From Longimicrobiaceae bacterium (GTDB lineage Bacteria; Gemmatimonadota; Gemmatimonadetes; Longimicrobiales; Longimicrobiaceae): a DNA stretch of 64,000 nucleotides. Numbering within the stretch: the first letter of the stretch is position 1; the number at the start of each line of letters is the position of its first letter. A program made the translations under genes and the position numbers. The stretch is from positions 1 to 64,000 of the forward strand of contig JAUJOM010000013.1 in NCBI GenBank assembly GCA_030447645.1, in the 5' to 3' direction. The notes under the pieces are model-generated. The model saw nothing but the letters and a program-made list of their open reading frames with translations. It did no database searches and was not told the origin of the DNA. Positions 26,933 through 37,014 of the stretch are shown here, piece by piece.

Positions 26933-28315
26933 TCAGCCGCAGCCGACGTGCGCGGGGTATCCGCGCTCCAGGTCCACGAGCGGAGCGGTGTATTCGCCTG
27001 AAAAGCAGGCATGGCAAAAGGTGCCGCTAGCGGCAACGCATTCCAGCATCCCTTCCAGCGACAGGTAACCCAGCGAGTCCACCTGCAGGAAATCGCGGAT
27101 CTCCTCCGTGGACATACCCGCCGCGATCAATTCTTCACGGGTAGGCAGGTCGATTCCGTAGAAGCAGGGGAAGCGCACCGGAGGTGAAGCGAGTCGGAAA
27201 TGGATTTCCTGCGCGCCTGCTTCCCTCAGCATGGACACGAGCCCGCGCGACGTGGTCCCTCGGACTAGCGAGTCGTCTACCACAACCACCCTCCGACCGT
27301 CGAGCACCTCCCGCACGGTGTTGTACTTCATGCGGACCTTGAAGTCGCGCCCGGCCTGCGAAGGCTCGATGAACGTCCTCCCCACGTAGTGGTTCCGGAT
27401 CAGACCCAGCTCGAACGCGAGCCCTGACGCTTCAGCGTAGCCCAGCGCAGCGGAGTTGGCCGAATCGGGTACGGAGATCACCAGATCCGCATCCGCTGGC
27501 TGCTCGACGGCGAGACGCCTCCCGAAGGCACGGCGGGCACGATCCACCGACTGCCCCCACAGGTGCGAGTCCGGGCGCGCGAAGTACACCAGTTCAAAGA
27601 CGCACGGGCGCGGCGCACCGACCGGCGGAAGCGGGCGCAGCGTTTCGACCGTGCCACCCCGAATCCGCAGCACCTCACCCGGTTCGATGTCGCGGACGTA
27701 GGTCGCGTTGATAATGTCGAGGGCACAGGGCTCTGAGGCCACCACAGTTGCTTCGCCCAGCCGTCCGAGCACCAGCGGGCGGAAGCCAAAGGGATCACGT
27801 GCAGCGTACAGTGTGTCGCCCACTGTGATCAGGAGCGAGTACGCGCCCTCGAGCTGGGAAAGCGCGTCGTCGATCTGCGCCTCCACACCCGCCCGGCGAG
27901 AGCGGGCGATGAGGTGGACGATGACCTCGGAATCGATCGAAGACTGAAAGAGCGCGCCCTCCTCCACCAGACGGGTACGCAGATCCTGCGCGTTGGTGAG
28001 GTTGCCGTTGTGCGCGAGTGCCAGCTCGCCCTCGGCATAGCGGACCAGGATGGGCTGGGCGTTCTGCAGTCCGCCGCCCCCGGCCGTGGAGTAGCGAATG
28101 TGACCGATTGCAGTGTCACCTGGCAGGCGCGCGATGTCTTCGGCGTTGAAAGCCTCCGAAACCAGGCCGGCCGCTTTGTGGACCCGTGCTGAACCGTCCC
28201 GATCTACAGCGACGATGCCGGCTGCCTCCTGTCCGCGGTGCTGCAGGGAATACAGCCCGAGAAACACCTGCTGAGCGGCTGCAGGGGCGCCGGAAACCGC
28301 GACGATTCCGCACAT
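26933..28315 (-). CDS. purF: amidophosphoribosyltransferase PurF
   Basis: This enzyme commits PRPP and glutamine to purine synthesis by forming phosphoribosylamine. It has 460 residues. The nucleophile Cys2 directly follows the initiator Met (MCGIVAVSG), so there is no propeptide. The PRPP loop VVVVDDSLVRGTTSRG is intact. Four cysteines in PRPCVFEL, RFPCFYG and FCHACF match the 4Fe-4S ligands of the Bacillus-type enzyme. The ATG lies 4 nt after the purL stop, and it is the last gene of the purine operon. Confidence 0.96.
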   Translation of the reverse strand: MCGIVAVSGAPAAAQQVFLGLYSLQHRGQEAAGIVAVDRDGSARVHKAAGLVSEAFNAEDIARLPGDTAIGHIRYSTAGGGGLQNAQPILVRYAEGELALAHNGNLTNAQDLRTRLVEEGALFQSSIDSEVIVHLIARSRRAGVEAQIDDALSQLEGAYSLLITVGDTLYAARDPFGFRPLVLGRLGEATVVASEPCALDIINATYVRDIEPGEVLRIRGGTVETLRPLPPVGAPRPCVFELVYFARPDSHLWGQSVDRARRAFGRRLAVEQPADADLVISVPDSANSAALGYAEASGLAFELGLIRNHYVGRTFIEPSQAGRDFKVRMKYNTVREVLDGRRVVVVDDSLVRGTTSRGLVSMLREAGAQEIHFRLASPPVRFPCFYGIDLPTREELIAAGMSTEEIRDFLQVDSLGYLSLEGMLECVAASGTFCHACFSGEYTAPLVDLERGYPAHVGCG

Positions 28316-28319
28316 GTGC

Positions 28320-30659
28320 TTACAAGTGCTCGACTTCGGAGAAGAGCGATGCCCGCACGTCGTCGGGCGATCCGTCCATGCGGCGCGGAATCGCATCGTA
28401 GTACACCGCCGCAAGCTCGAGGATCGGCACCGCGATCGTGGCTCCGGCGGAGCACACCCGAAACCAGCCATCCTGCTCCGTTACGGTACCCAGCACGCCG
28501 GCCGGTACAGCGTACCGATCCATCACCTCCAGCACTGCCGGGCGCGCGTCCGGACGGCAGGACACCACCACGCGGCCCTGGGCTTCTCCAAAAAGCAGAG
28601 CGCGAGGGGGAAGTGAATTCGGCAGATCGATGTTGACACCCCACAGCTGATCCGGATTACCGAACGCGGACTCCGCCAGCGCCACGGCCAGCCCGCCCTC
28701 GGCGCAGTCGTGGGCGGAGGCGATCAGGCCGGCCCGAATAGCGTCGAGCAGCGCGGTCTGCAGCGCTCGCTCGCCATCCAAATCAACCCGCGGTGCGTCG
28801 CCCGCCGTGAGGCCGTGTATGACGCGCAGATATTCGCTCGCCCCCCGCTCCTCGGTGTTCTGCCCCAGCAGGATCACCACGTCCCCTTCGTTCTTGAATG
28901 CACTGGTGGTGATGTGATCCAGGTCCTCCACGATCCCCACCATGCCAATGGTAGGCGTGGGGTAAATGGCGCCTCGCGGGTTCTCGTTGTACAGGGATAC
29001 GTTTCCGCCGGTGACGGGCGTGCTAAGCGTGCGGCATGCCTCGGCGATGCCCGCGAGCGCCTCCGACATCTGGTGGTACACTTCCGGCTTGAGCGGATTA
29101 CCAAAGTTGAGGTTGTCGGTGACGGCGCGGGGAAGGGCGCCCGAGCAGGCGAGGTTGCGAGCTGCTTCGGCCACCGCGATCTGACCGCCGCGTCGAGGGT
29201 TCAGGTATACATAGCGCGCATTGCAGTCCACGGTAGCGGCAATGGCGCGTCGTGTGCCTCGCAGCCGAATCACCGCGGCATCGGAGCCAGGACCCACAAC
29301 CGTGCCGGTGCGCACCGTGCTGTCGTACTGCTCATAAACCCACTGCTTGGACGCGATGCCGGGGGAATCCAGTAGCATGCGTAGAGTCCACGCCGGGTCC
29401 GCCTCTTCCGGCCTGGGCTCGATCGCGGACACATCCATTTCGCGCAGGGCCGTCACCTCGGCCGCTTCGCGCCCTTCACGGGTGTAGGTGGGACACTCGT
29501 TGACGAGCGGTTCGCCAGGGATAGCAGCTACCGGGACGCCGTTCTCGCGTACCACATACATCCCCGTGTCCGTGACCGTGCCAATCGTTTCGGCGTCAAG
29601 CCCCCAGTGCCCGAGGATCTTGCGAACCGCTTCCTCGCGGCCGGCGTGCGCCACCACAAGCATGCGCTCCTGCGTCTCCGAAAGCAGGATCTCGTAAGGC
29701 GTCATCCCCGGCTCCCGCACCGGCACCCGGCTGATCTCGATGTCCACACCCGTTCCGCCACGGGCCGCCATCTCGGTGGAAGACGAGACCAGACCCGCCG
29801 CCCCCATGTCCTGAATTCCCACGATGTGGCCGGAGCGGATCAGCTCCAGTGATGCTTCCAGCAGCAGCTTCTCAGTAAAAGGATCGCCTACCTGGACCAT
29901 CGGGCGCTTGGCTTCCGCCGCTTCGGAAAGCTCCGCGGAAGCAAAGGTGGCGCCATGAATGCCGTCCCGGCCCGTTTTTGCCCCAACCGCCATGATCGGA
30001 TTGCCCACCCCGGCTGCCACCCCCCGGATCAGCTCGTCCTCCTTGAGCAGCCCGATGCACATGGCGTTCACCAGCGGGTTGCCCTCGTAGGCAGGGTCGA
30101 ACCCCACCTCTCCCCCGACGGTGGGCACACCCACGCAGTTCCCGTAGTCGCCGATCCCCTTAACCACCCCTGCAAGCAGGTAGCGCACCCGGTCTCCACC
30201 CGGCCCGTCCAGATCCCCAAAGCGAAGCGAGTTGAGGAGCGCGATAGGCCGGGCACCCATGGTGAACACGTCCCGCAGGATACCGCCCACACCGGTGGCC
30301 GCGCCCTGATAAGGTTCGACCGCCGACGGGTGGTTGTGCGATTCGATCTTGAAGGCGATCGCCAGACCGCCTCCAACTGCAATTACTCCCGCGTTCTCCC
30401 CCGGCCCCTGCAGGACCCAGGGTGCCTGCGTGGGAAGCTGCCGGAGCAGAGGTCGCGAGTTCTTGTAGCCGCAGTGCTCCGACCACATGGCGCTGAAGAT
30501 TCCAAGCTCCGTCCAGGTGGGCTCGCGCCGGAGGATCTGCAGGATCTGCTGGTACTCGTCCTCGGAAAGGCCGTGCTCGGTGACGGCTTCTGGCGTAATC
30601 GCGGGATCACCGGGGCGAGACTGCACTTCCACGTCGGCGGTGCTGCTGGGTACGCTCAT
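28320..30659 (-). CDS. purL: phosphoribosylformylglycinamidine synthase subunit PurL
   Basis: The synthetase subunit of the PurLQS complex, which converts FGAR to FGAM with ATP. Its 779 residues match the small PurL type that lacks a fused glutaminase. Conserved segments include [14 protein letters not shown] near residue 55, [33 protein letters not shown] and [14 protein letters not shown]. PurQ and PurS, the required partners, are encoded just upstream in the same operon, separated by one unrelated gene. Confidence 0.97.
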   Translation of the reverse strand: MSVPSSTADVEVQSRPGDPAITPEAVTEHGLSEDEYQQILQILRREPTWTELGIFSAMWSEHCGYKNSRPLLRQLPTQAPWVLQGPGENAGVIAVGGGLAIAFKIESHNHPSAVEPYQGAATGVGGILRDVFTMGARPIALLNSLRFGDLDGPGGDRVRYLLAGVVKGIGDYGNCVGVPTVGGEVGFDPAYEGNPLVNAMCIGLLKEDELIRGVAAGVGNPIMAVGAKTGRDGIHGATFASAELSEAAEAKRPMVQVGDPFTEKLLLEASLELIRSGHIVGIQDMGAAGLVSSSTEMAARGGTGVDIEISRVPVREPGMTPYEILLSETQERMLVVAHAGREEAVRKILGHWGLDAETIGTVTDTGMYVVRENGVPVAAIPGEPLVNECPTYTREGREAAEVTALREMDVSAIEPRPEEADPAWTLRMLLDSPGIASKQWVYEQYDSTVRTGTVVGPGSDAAVIRLRGTRRAIAATVDCNARYVYLNPRRGGQIAVAEAARNLACSGALPRAVTDNLNFGNPLKPEVYHQMSEALAGIAEACRTLSTPVTGGNVSLYNENPRGAIYPTPTIGMVGIVEDLDHITTSAFKNEGDVVILLGQNTEERGASEYLRVIHGLTAGDAPRVDLDGERALQTALLDAIRAGLIASAHDCAEGGLAVALAESAFGNPDQLWGVNIDLPNSLPPRALLFGEAQGRVVVSCRPDARPAVLEVMDRYAVPAGVLGTVTEQDGWFRVCSAGATIAVPILELAAVYYDAIPRRMDGSPDDVRASLFSEVEHL

Positions 30660-30668
30660 CTCTGGGTT

Positions 30669-31286
30669 CTACTCCGGTGGTCTCGGAGGCTGCGGCTGCG
30701 GGCGCGCCGGCGTACCGCTGGCGGGCGGCGTTCCTGGAACCGGCGTTGGCGGGCTCAGGGCGGCCGCGGTATCCGCGCGCTGGAGCGGTCCCCGGATCGT
30801 GTCCGTGGTCGCATTGCGACGCGTCCTGAATCCGTCGGCGGGGGCCGCCAACTCGCCGTCGCGGCGTCCAACGACGATGCGGCGCGCAGGCCGCTTGGCA
30901 CCGACGGTTGTCCGCGTGCTACCCAGTACCTCAACCTCGATGCCCTCGGATCGTAGAGGCCGTTCAGCGCGCCTAGGCGAGGGCGTACCGCCGGAAGGGG
31001 GCGGAGAGCCGAGGACGGCGGGTCCGGCGAAGTGGCGTCCCCGAGTTCGCAGCACGGCGGCGACAACCCGGTCGGCTTCAAGAAACACCACGTCATCCGA
31101 GCCACACCGGACGGGGCAGCCATTGGCGTAAAACAGATAGGTTCGATCGGCCGCCTGCCGCCTGACCGTCGGCTCGCCGAACACCCGGCGCACGTCCGCT
31201 TCCGTCATCCCGGGCCCAATGGAGGTCCGTGCCTGCGCTCCGGCCGGACCGGCCGCGGCCAGGGCGAGTAGCAGCCAGGTCTTCAT
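30669..31286 (-). CDS. BamE/SmpA-like exported protein inside the purine operon
   Basis: A 205-residue exported protein. A signal peptide (MKTWLLLALAAAGPAGAQA) has no lipobox. Residues 22-75 resemble the BamE/OmlA fold (IGPGMTEADVRRVFGEPTVRR, then TYLFY-NG), including a cysteine pair CPVRC. The rest is low complexity, rich in Arg, Ala and Pro and ending in a Pro/Gln tail. The ATG overlaps the purQ stop by 4 nt and its stop lies 9 nt before purL, so it is co-translated with purine genes although its product should be periplasmic. No function is known. Confidence 0.7.
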   Translation of the reverse strand: MKTWLLLALAAAGPAGAQARTSIGPGMTEADVRRVFGEPTVRRQAADRTYLFYANGCPVRCGSDDVVFLEADRVVAAVLRTRGRHFAGPAVLGSPPPSGGTPSPRRAERPLRSEGIEVEVLGSTRTTVGAKRPARRIVVGRRDGELAAPADGFRTRRNATTDTIRGPLQRADTAAALSPPTPVPGTPPASGTPARPQPQPPRPPE

Positions 31287-31966
31287 CTGCCCACTCCAGC
31301 GTTCAGGTGGCTTTCCACGGCCCGGAAGAGGGGGACGCCGTCCGTGGAGCCGAGCAGCGCGTCCACGGCCCGTTCCGGGTGGGGCATCATGCCCAGCACA
31401 TTACCCGCCTCGTTCACGATGCCCGCGATATTCCTCGCGCTCCCGTTCGGGCTCGCCTCACCCATGTAGCGAAAGGCAACGCGCGCGGATGACTCCAGCT
31501 CATCCAGCGTCGCCTCGTCCGCCACGTAGCACCCCTCCCCGTGGGCGATCGGCACCCGCAGAACTTGGCCCGCTTCGTACCGGCTCATCCAGAGGCTGTC
31601 CGTTGCCTCGACGCGCAGGCGGACGGATCGGGAGGCAAAGCGCAGGCTCCGATTGCGGATCAACCCCCCGGGCAGCAGCCCAGCCTCGCAGAGAATCTGA
31701 AATCCGTTGCAGATTCCGGCCACCGGGCCGCCGGCGTTTGCGAACGCGCGAACCTCCTCCATGATCGGGCTTACCCGCGCGATCGCCCCAGCGCGGAGGT
31801 AGTCACCGTAGCTGAAGCCGCCCGGCAGGAACACCGCATCGGAACCCTGCAGGTCTGCTTCGGCGTGCCACAGGTAAATCGCCTGGCCGCCAATGGTTTC
31901 TTCGACGGCGTGAAGGCAATCGTAGTCGCAGTTGGAGCCGGGGAAGGTGACGACGCCAATCTTCAA
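31283..31966 (-). CDS. purQ: FGAM synthase glutaminase subunit PurQ
   Basis: A class I glutamine amidotransferase of 227 residues that feeds ammonia to PurL. The triad is seen as Cys in GGPVAGICNGFQIL and His-Glu in MMPHPERAVD. The start is TTG at 31966, in a TTGA overlap with the purS stop; it gives the expected N-terminus (KIGVVTFPGSNCDYD). No in-frame ATG or GTG fits better. Confidence 0.95.
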   Translation of the reverse strand: MKIGVVTFPGSNCDYDCLHAVEETIGGQAIYLWHAEADLQGSDAVFLPGGFSYGDYLRAGAIARVSPIMEEVRAFANAGGPVAGICNGFQILCEAGLLPGGLIRNRSLRFASRSVRLRVEATDSLWMSRYEAGQVLRVPIAHGEGCYVADEATLDELESSARVAFRYMGEASPNGSARNIAGIVNEAGNVLGMMPHPERAVDALLGSTDGVPLFRAVESHLNAGVGR

Positions 31967-32214
31967 GACGCAACCCGGATCTCGAAGTCTTCCGTTACGG
32001 GATTGGCGAGCAGCCGGCGGCACATGGCCTCCGCGCGTTCTCGCGCATCCGCTTCGCTCGCCGCCAGCAGCCGCAAAGTAATCAGCCGCCCGACGTGCAC
32101 CTCGGATATGCCGTCGAACCCAAGGCTGCCGAGTGCGCCCGCGACCGCGTTCCCCTGCGGGTCCAGGATGCCGGCGCGGGGTACCACCCGCACATCGATT
32201 CGATGCTCCGTCAA
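31963..32214 (-). CDS. purS: FGAM synthase subunit PurS
   Basis: An 83-residue structural subunit bridging PurL and PurQ. The strand-helix pattern with VVPRAGILDPQGNAVAGAL and the terminal EDFEIRV strand is typical. It overlaps pssA by 4 nt at its start and purQ by 4 nt at its end. Confidence 0.95.
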   Translation of the reverse strand: MTEHRIDVRVVPRAGILDPQGNAVAGALGSLGFDGISEVHVGRLITLRLLAASEADARERAEAMCRRLLANPVTEDFEIRVAS

Positions 32215-33062
32215 GGGATCTCCTCCGGGGGACGCTGCCGCCCCCCCATCTGCCGGCGGGGCCGGATGTCGGCATACTCCAAGTCACGGGCGTCTTCCTC
32301 CTCATCCTCGTCGAGCAGCGGATCACGCTCGGGAAGTCGCTCGAGGAAGCCGAGCAGCACCGTCCGTCCCAGACCCCAGGTGATGTACGTGATTGCCGCC
32401 GGAAAGAAAAAGAGCGCCGGGATGGTGAATGCCGCGATCAGTGAACCAGTGGCAGCGGCAATGGTAAGCCAGCCGCCAACGGTGCGGATGCTGAAGCGAG
32501 GCACGACCGGGTAAAGCACATGGCTGATCATCAGCCCCGCAACCACCAGCATCAAACCGCCAGCCAGCTGGTTCCAGGGCAGCTGCGTCAGGTGCCGCTG
32601 GAAGAAATCCGTCTGGCTGAAGGGGTAAAGCGTTGCCAGGGTGCCTCCAGCCGCCGGTGAGGGAAGTCCATGAAAGGACGTCTTCGCCATCCCGGCCTGC
32701 TCCACGTTGAAGCGCGCCAGGCGGACGATAGCGGCGGCAACGTACAGGAAGGCGATGGTCCAGCTCCACAACCCGCTCTGGAAGAAAAGGAAGTACATGA
32801 TCATCGCCGGCGCGACGCCGAACGAGACTGCGTCCACCAGCGAGTCCAGTTCCGCGCCGAAGTCGCTGCCGGTGCTCGTAAAGCGCGCTATGCGCCCGTC
32901 CAGCATGTCCGCCACGCCCGCGATGACGATCAGCCAGGCGGCCAGCTCAAACTGCCCGCGAGACGCGGACACGATTGCCCAGATCCCGAGGAACAGATTT
33001 CCCAGCGTTAGCCCACTCGGCAGGATCACAACCGCGCGCCGGCGTCGGCTCACCTGCATCAT
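32211..33062 (-). CDS. pssA: CDP-diacylglycerol-serine O-phosphatidyltransferase
   Basis: An integral membrane enzyme that makes phosphatidylserine, the precursor of phosphatidylethanolamine. It has 283 residues with about seven membrane helices. The CDP-alcohol phosphotransferase motif DGxxAR-x8-GxxxDxxxD is complete (D52, D55-G56, A59-R60, G69, D73, D77). A cytosolic acidic/arginine tail (about 245-283, DEDEEEDARD) is longer than usual. It lies between purC and purS with 4-nt overlaps on both sides, an unexpected place for a lipid enzyme. Confidence 0.93.
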   Translation of the reverse strand: MMQVSRRRRAVVILPSGLTLGNLFLGIWAIVSASRGQFELAAWLIVIAGVADMLDGRIARFTSTGSDFGAELDSLVDAVSFGVAPAMIMYFLFFQSGLWSWTIAFLYVAAAIVRLARFNVEQAGMAKTSFHGLPSPAAGGTLATLYPFSQTDFFQRHLTQLPWNQLAGGLMLVVAGLMISHVLYPVVPRFSIRTVGGWLTIAAATGSLIAAFTIPALFFFPAAITYITWGLGRTVLLGFLERLPERDPLLDEDEEEDARDLEYADIRPRRQMGGRQRPPEEIP

Positions 33063-34000
33063 GTGCCGCCCGGCTCTTCCAGCGGGAACTGATCCAGCTC
33101 CGCGCCGGTGATGCGGCGGAAAGCATCCTGGTAGCGCACCGTGGTTGCTTCGACTACCGCAGCCGGAAGGTCGGGACCCGGCGCTTGCTTGTTCCAGGCA
33201 CCGGCACGGGCAAGTCCCTCCAGATAGTCGCGCAGGGGCTGTTTGTCGAAGGAGGGCTGCGGGATTCCGGGGGTGTAGCCGTCCGAGGGCCAGAAGCGGG
33301 AGGAATCCGGCGTCATCGCTTCGTCAATGAGTAAAGCGCTCCCGTCCGGGGCACGTCCGAACTCGAACTTGGTGTCCGCGAGCAGAATCCCGCGGGCGGC
33401 GCACAGCTCGCGTCCCCGGGCATACAGTGCGACGCTCGCCGCGCGGAGCCGCTCGGCAGCTTCCGCGCCCAGGATCTCGCACATTCGTGCACGGGGGATG
33501 TTTTCGTCGTGTCCTTCTTCCGCCTTGGTAGCCGGGCTGAAGACGGGCGGGTCCAGGCGGGCGGCTTCGACCAGTCCCGCTGGAAGCCGCTCACCCGCCA
33601 GCGTGCCGTCCTGGCGGTATTCGCTCCATGCGGAGCCGGCGAGATATCCGCGTACAACGCACTCCACCGGGTAGGGTTCCGCTCGGTGCACGAGCATGGC
33701 GCGGCGAGCCCAGTACTCGCGGCACTGCTCCAGCATGGGATACTGCGCGGCGATCCGCTGCGGGTCGACCGAGATGAAGTGGTTCGGAATAATGTCGCGG
33801 GTGCGGGCGAACCACCAGGCGGAGAGGAGGGTGAGCACCTCACCCTTGCGCGGCACCGGCTGCGGGAGAACCACGTCAAAGGCGCTGACGCGGTCACTCG
33901 CAACCATGAGCAGCGCGTCGCCGAGGTCGTAAACGTCACGGACCTTGCCTCGCCGCAGCAACCGGAGCGGCAGGTCCGTACGGGTGAGCAGCGTGGTCAC
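33059..34000 (-). CDS. purC: SAICAR synthase PurC
   Basis: This enzyme ligates aspartate to CAIR with ATP in purine synthesis. It has 313 residues from the GTG at 34000, which gives the usual N-terminal RTDLPLRLLRRGKVRDVYDLG. SAICAR synthase signatures VECVVRGYLAGSAW, LADTKFEFG and LIDEAMTPDSSRFW are present. A TTG at 34048 would add 16 residues but lies inside a predicted -10 box. It overlaps pssA by 4 nt. Confidence 0.95.
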   Translation of the reverse strand: MTTLLTRTDLPLRLLRRGKVRDVYDLGDALLMVASDRVSAFDVVLPQPVPRKGEVLTLLSAWWFARTRDIIPNHFISVDPQRIAAQYPMLEQCREYWARRAMLVHRAEPYPVECVVRGYLAGSAWSEYRQDGTLAGERLPAGLVEAARLDPPVFSPATKAEEGHDENIPRARMCEILGAEAAERLRAASVALYARGRELCAARGILLADTKFEFGRAPDGSALLIDEAMTPDSSRFWPSDGYTPGIPQPSFDKQPLRDYLEGLARAGAWNKQAPGPDLPAAVVEATTVRYQDAFRRITGAELDQFPLEEPGGT

Positions 34001-34047
34001 CTGAGCAACTTTCGCTGCGGGGCACGACAGCTGGGGATCACGGCGCA

Positions 34048-34076
34048 AAATTAATCCCCGCGGCGACCGGAGGCAA
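34048..34076 (-). promoter_or_regulatory. predicted internal promoter before purC
   Basis: On the minus strand TTGCCT (34071-34076) and TAATTT (34048-34053) are separated by 17 bp. They lie in the 77-bp gap between the M32 stop and purC, the largest gap within this operon, so the purC-to-purF part may have its own promoter. Confidence 0.5.
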
Positions 34077-34077
34077 C

Positions 34078-35582
34078 TTAACGGGTCTGCAGAGGGCGCA
34101 GCTTGCGATCAAGGTAGCCGAGCAGGGGAGCGGGACTTGGAGTTTCCCCGGTGACCTGTTCGCACAGCTCGGTCCTGTCCACCGGCGCCCGTGGCGGTGA
34201 ATCTTTTCCCGTAGCCAACGGAGGAGCGATTCGAACTCGCCGCGCGCGAATCCGTCCTCCAGATCCGGCATCTCACGCCGCGCAGCGTCCCAGAACTGCG
34301 CCGCATAGACGTTGCCGAGCGTGTAGGTGGGAAAGTAGCCGATCGCACCAAATGACCAGTGGATGTCCTGAAGGCAGCCGTAGGCATCGTCCTCCACCTC
34401 GACGCCCAGATCGCTCCGCATGCGCCGGTTCCACTCGCCAGGTAGCTCCCCGGTTCGGAGATCGCCCGCAAGCAGCGCGCGCTCCACGTCGAAGCGCAGC
34501 AGGATGTGCAGGTTGTAGCTGGCCTCGTCCGCTTCTACGCGGATCGGTCCTGGGCGCACGGCGTTCATCGCGCGGTGCAGTGCGTCGGCGGTGGTCGTGT
34601 CCAGAGCAGAGCCGAGAAACGGGCGGGCCTCCGGGACGAGCCAGGTCCAGAATTGCCCTGACCTCCCGACCATGTTTTCCCAAAGGCGGGATTGGCTTTC
34701 GTGGATTCCGAGCCCTGCGGCATCTCCCAGGGGCTGCCCCCAGAATTCGCGCTTCGGCAGGCCCTGCTCGTAAAGCCCGTGCCCGGCCTCGTGGAGTACG
34801 GAGCCGATCGCATCCAGCAAAGCATCCTCGCGGTAGCGCGACGTCAGCCTTGTATCCCCCGGCCCGACGCCCTGGCAGAACGGGTGAGCGGAGACATCCA
34901 GCCGCCCGGCCGTCACATCAAAGCCGATGCGCTGGACGAGCCAGGCGGAAAGGGCCTGCTGCGCGTTCACGGGCAGGCGAAGCAGGCCTACGCTGCCACT
35001 GTCCGGCTGAGCATCCGCCACTTCCGCGACAAGTGTGGTGAGGGGCGGCCGGAGCTGGGCGAAGATCTTTTCCACATCGCGCGCGGTAGCTCCGGGCTCG
35101 TATTCGTCGAGTAGCGCGTCGTACGGATCGCTGCCACTGTCGCTCAGACATTCCGCCTTGGCACGCACCAACTCAAGCGTGCGATCCAGCCAGGGAGCGA
35201 ATGCCGCGTAGTCACTCCGCTCCCGTGCGTCCCGCCATGCTTCCATGGTGAGCGAGGCGGTTTCGGCGAGCTGACGGACCAGGGCGGACGGCAGGCGAAC
35301 GGCCCGGTCGTAGTCACGGCGAATCTCCCGCAGGTTCGCGCCAACGATCGGATCAGCACTGATCCCCACGTCTGCTTCACACGACGCCAGCACTTCGCCG
35401 AGCCGTCGGGCAGTGCGGCGCTCGTGTACCAGCCCGGCGAGCAGTGCGAGCTGCTCGGCCCGGAGCTGCGCGCCACCGGCGGGCATTCCGGTTTCCTGGT
35501 CCCACGAGAGCAGCGAACTTGCAGACGCGAGCGTGGCTGCCTCCGCCAGCAGGCCCGTCAGCTCAGCGTAGGAGTCAGACAT
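34078..35582 (-). CDS. M32-family carboxypeptidase, 3' end shifted by one apparent 1-bp deletion
   Basis: A cytosolic zinc carboxypeptidase of the thermostable carboxypeptidase 1 (M32) family, about 501 residues. The HExxH motif is HEAGHGLYEQG and the downstream ESQSRLWEN, with its ligand Glu, is present. Near 34189 the frame shifts after KIHRHG. Adding one base gives APVDRTELCEQVTGETP and then LLGYLDRKLRPLQTR, a typical family C-terminus, stopping at 34078. The uncorrected frame runs to 34038 through unrelated residues. The start overlaps the purB stop by 8 nt. Confidence 0.88.
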
Positions 35583-37014
35583 GCAGCTCAGGTGTGGCCT
35601 CGGTGGTAGCTCCCGGGTAGCGCGCGAGCACCGGATCCACCCACTCCGCGAGGAAGGCGTCGACCTGTTCCGGAGCGCGGCCGATGTACAGCTCGGGGCG
35701 GAGCGCCTCCTCCAGCTCGGCGGGCTCCAGGCCAAAAGCAGGATCTCCGGCCAGACGGTCCAGCAGATCATTGGGCAGCCCCTGCTGCTTGATCCGTGCT
35801 CCCGCCGCTAGCGAGTGGCGTCGTATGCGCTCGTGAAGCTCCTGCCGATCCCCACCGTGCCTGGCAGCGCGGAGCATCAGGTTTTCCGTGGCCATGAACG
35901 GGAGCTCCTGCAGCAGACGCCGGCGAATCTGCTCGGGGTACACCACCATGCCGCCGGCGATGTTGTGCAGCAAGAGCAGCACGGCATCGGTGGCGAGGTA
36001 GGCTTCGGGAACCGCGATGCGCTTGTTCGCGCTGTCGTCCAGCGTTCGCTCCAGCCACTGCGTCGCGGCCGTGAATGCGGGGTCGAGAGTGAGCACGATC
36101 ACGTGCCGTGCAAGGGCGGTAATCCGCTCAGCGCGCATGGGGTTGCGCTTGTACGGCATGGCGCTCGAGCCGATCTGGTGCTCTTCGAACGGCTCCTCGA
36201 CTTCCTTGAGGTGGGCCAGGAGGCGCAGGTCATGGGCGAACTTGGATGCGGATTGCGCGGCTCCAGAGAGCGTCATGAGACACGCCGCATCTGTCTTGCG
36301 CGTGTATGTTTGTCCCGTGACGCCGTATACCTGTTCGAACCCCATTTTTGCCGCGACAAGCGTATTCAACCTGTCTACTTTGCTGCCATCGCCATCGAAC
36401 AAATCCAGAAAGGATGCCTGGGTGCCTGTCGTGCCCCGAACGCCGCGGAAGCGCAGTGTGGAAAGGCGGAACTCGATCTCCTCAAGGTCGAGCAGCAGAT
36501 CCTGGATCCAGAGCGTCGCGCGCTTGCCGACCGTCGTGGGCTGCGCCGGCTGGAAGTGAGTCCAGCCAAGCGTGGGGAGGGCCCGGTGCTCGCGGGCGAA
36601 ACGGGCGAGTGCGGCTACTCCCGCAACCAGCCGATCCCGGATGATCCCGAGTGCCTCCCGATGCTGGATCAGATCGGTGTTGTCGCCGACATAGGCCGAG
36701 GTGGCGCCCAGGTGGAGCACGCCGCGTGCTTCGGGTACTTGCTCTCCAAGGTGGTGGACGTGGGCCATCACGTCGTGCCGCAGCTCCCGCTCCAGTTCGG
36801 CGGCACGAGCCAGATCCACGTCATCGAGATGCGCACGGATCGAGGCGATCGCCGCCTCCGGGATGGGAAGACCGAGCTCCCGCTGCGCTTCGGCAAGCGC
36901 AAGCCAAAGGCGACGCCACATGCCGAACTTGAAGCCAGGGCTCCACACCCGCATCATTGCCGGCGAAGCGTACCGCTCCGCGAGGGGATTGGAAGGCCGA
37001 TCCAACGAAGTCAT
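35575..37014 (-). CDS. purB: adenylosuccinate lyase PurB
   Basis: This enzyme cleaves SAICAR and adenylosuccinate in purine synthesis. It has 479 residues, from the ATG at 37014 that overlaps the truA stop (ATGA). The fumarase/aspartase-superfamily signature GSSAMPYKRNPMRAE contains the catalytic serine loop, and HLGATSAYVGDN and THFQPAQPTTVGKR complete the active site. An upstream in-frame extension has no family similarity. Confidence 0.96.
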   Translation of the reverse strand: MTSLDRPSNPLAERYASPAMMRVWSPGFKFGMWRRLWLALAEAQRELGLPIPEAAIASIRAHLDDVDLARAAELERELRHDVMAHVHHLGEQVPEARGVLHLGATSAYVGDNTDLIQHREALGIIRDRLVAGVAALARFAREHRALPTLGWTHFQPAQPTTVGKRATLWIQDLLLDLEEIEFRLSTLRFRGVRGTTGTQASFLDLFDGDGSKVDRLNTLVAAKMGFEQVYGVTGQTYTRKTDAACLMTLSGAAQSASKFAHDLRLLAHLKEVEEPFEEHQIGSSAMPYKRNPMRAERITALARHVIVLTLDPAFTAATQWLERTLDDSANKRIAVPEAYLATDAVLLLLHNIAGGMVVYPEQIRRRLLQELPFMATENLMLRAARHGGDRQELHERIRRHSLAAGARIKQQGLPNDLLDRLAGDPAFGLEPAELEEALRPELYIGRAPEQVDAFLAEWVDPVLARYPGATTEATPELHV

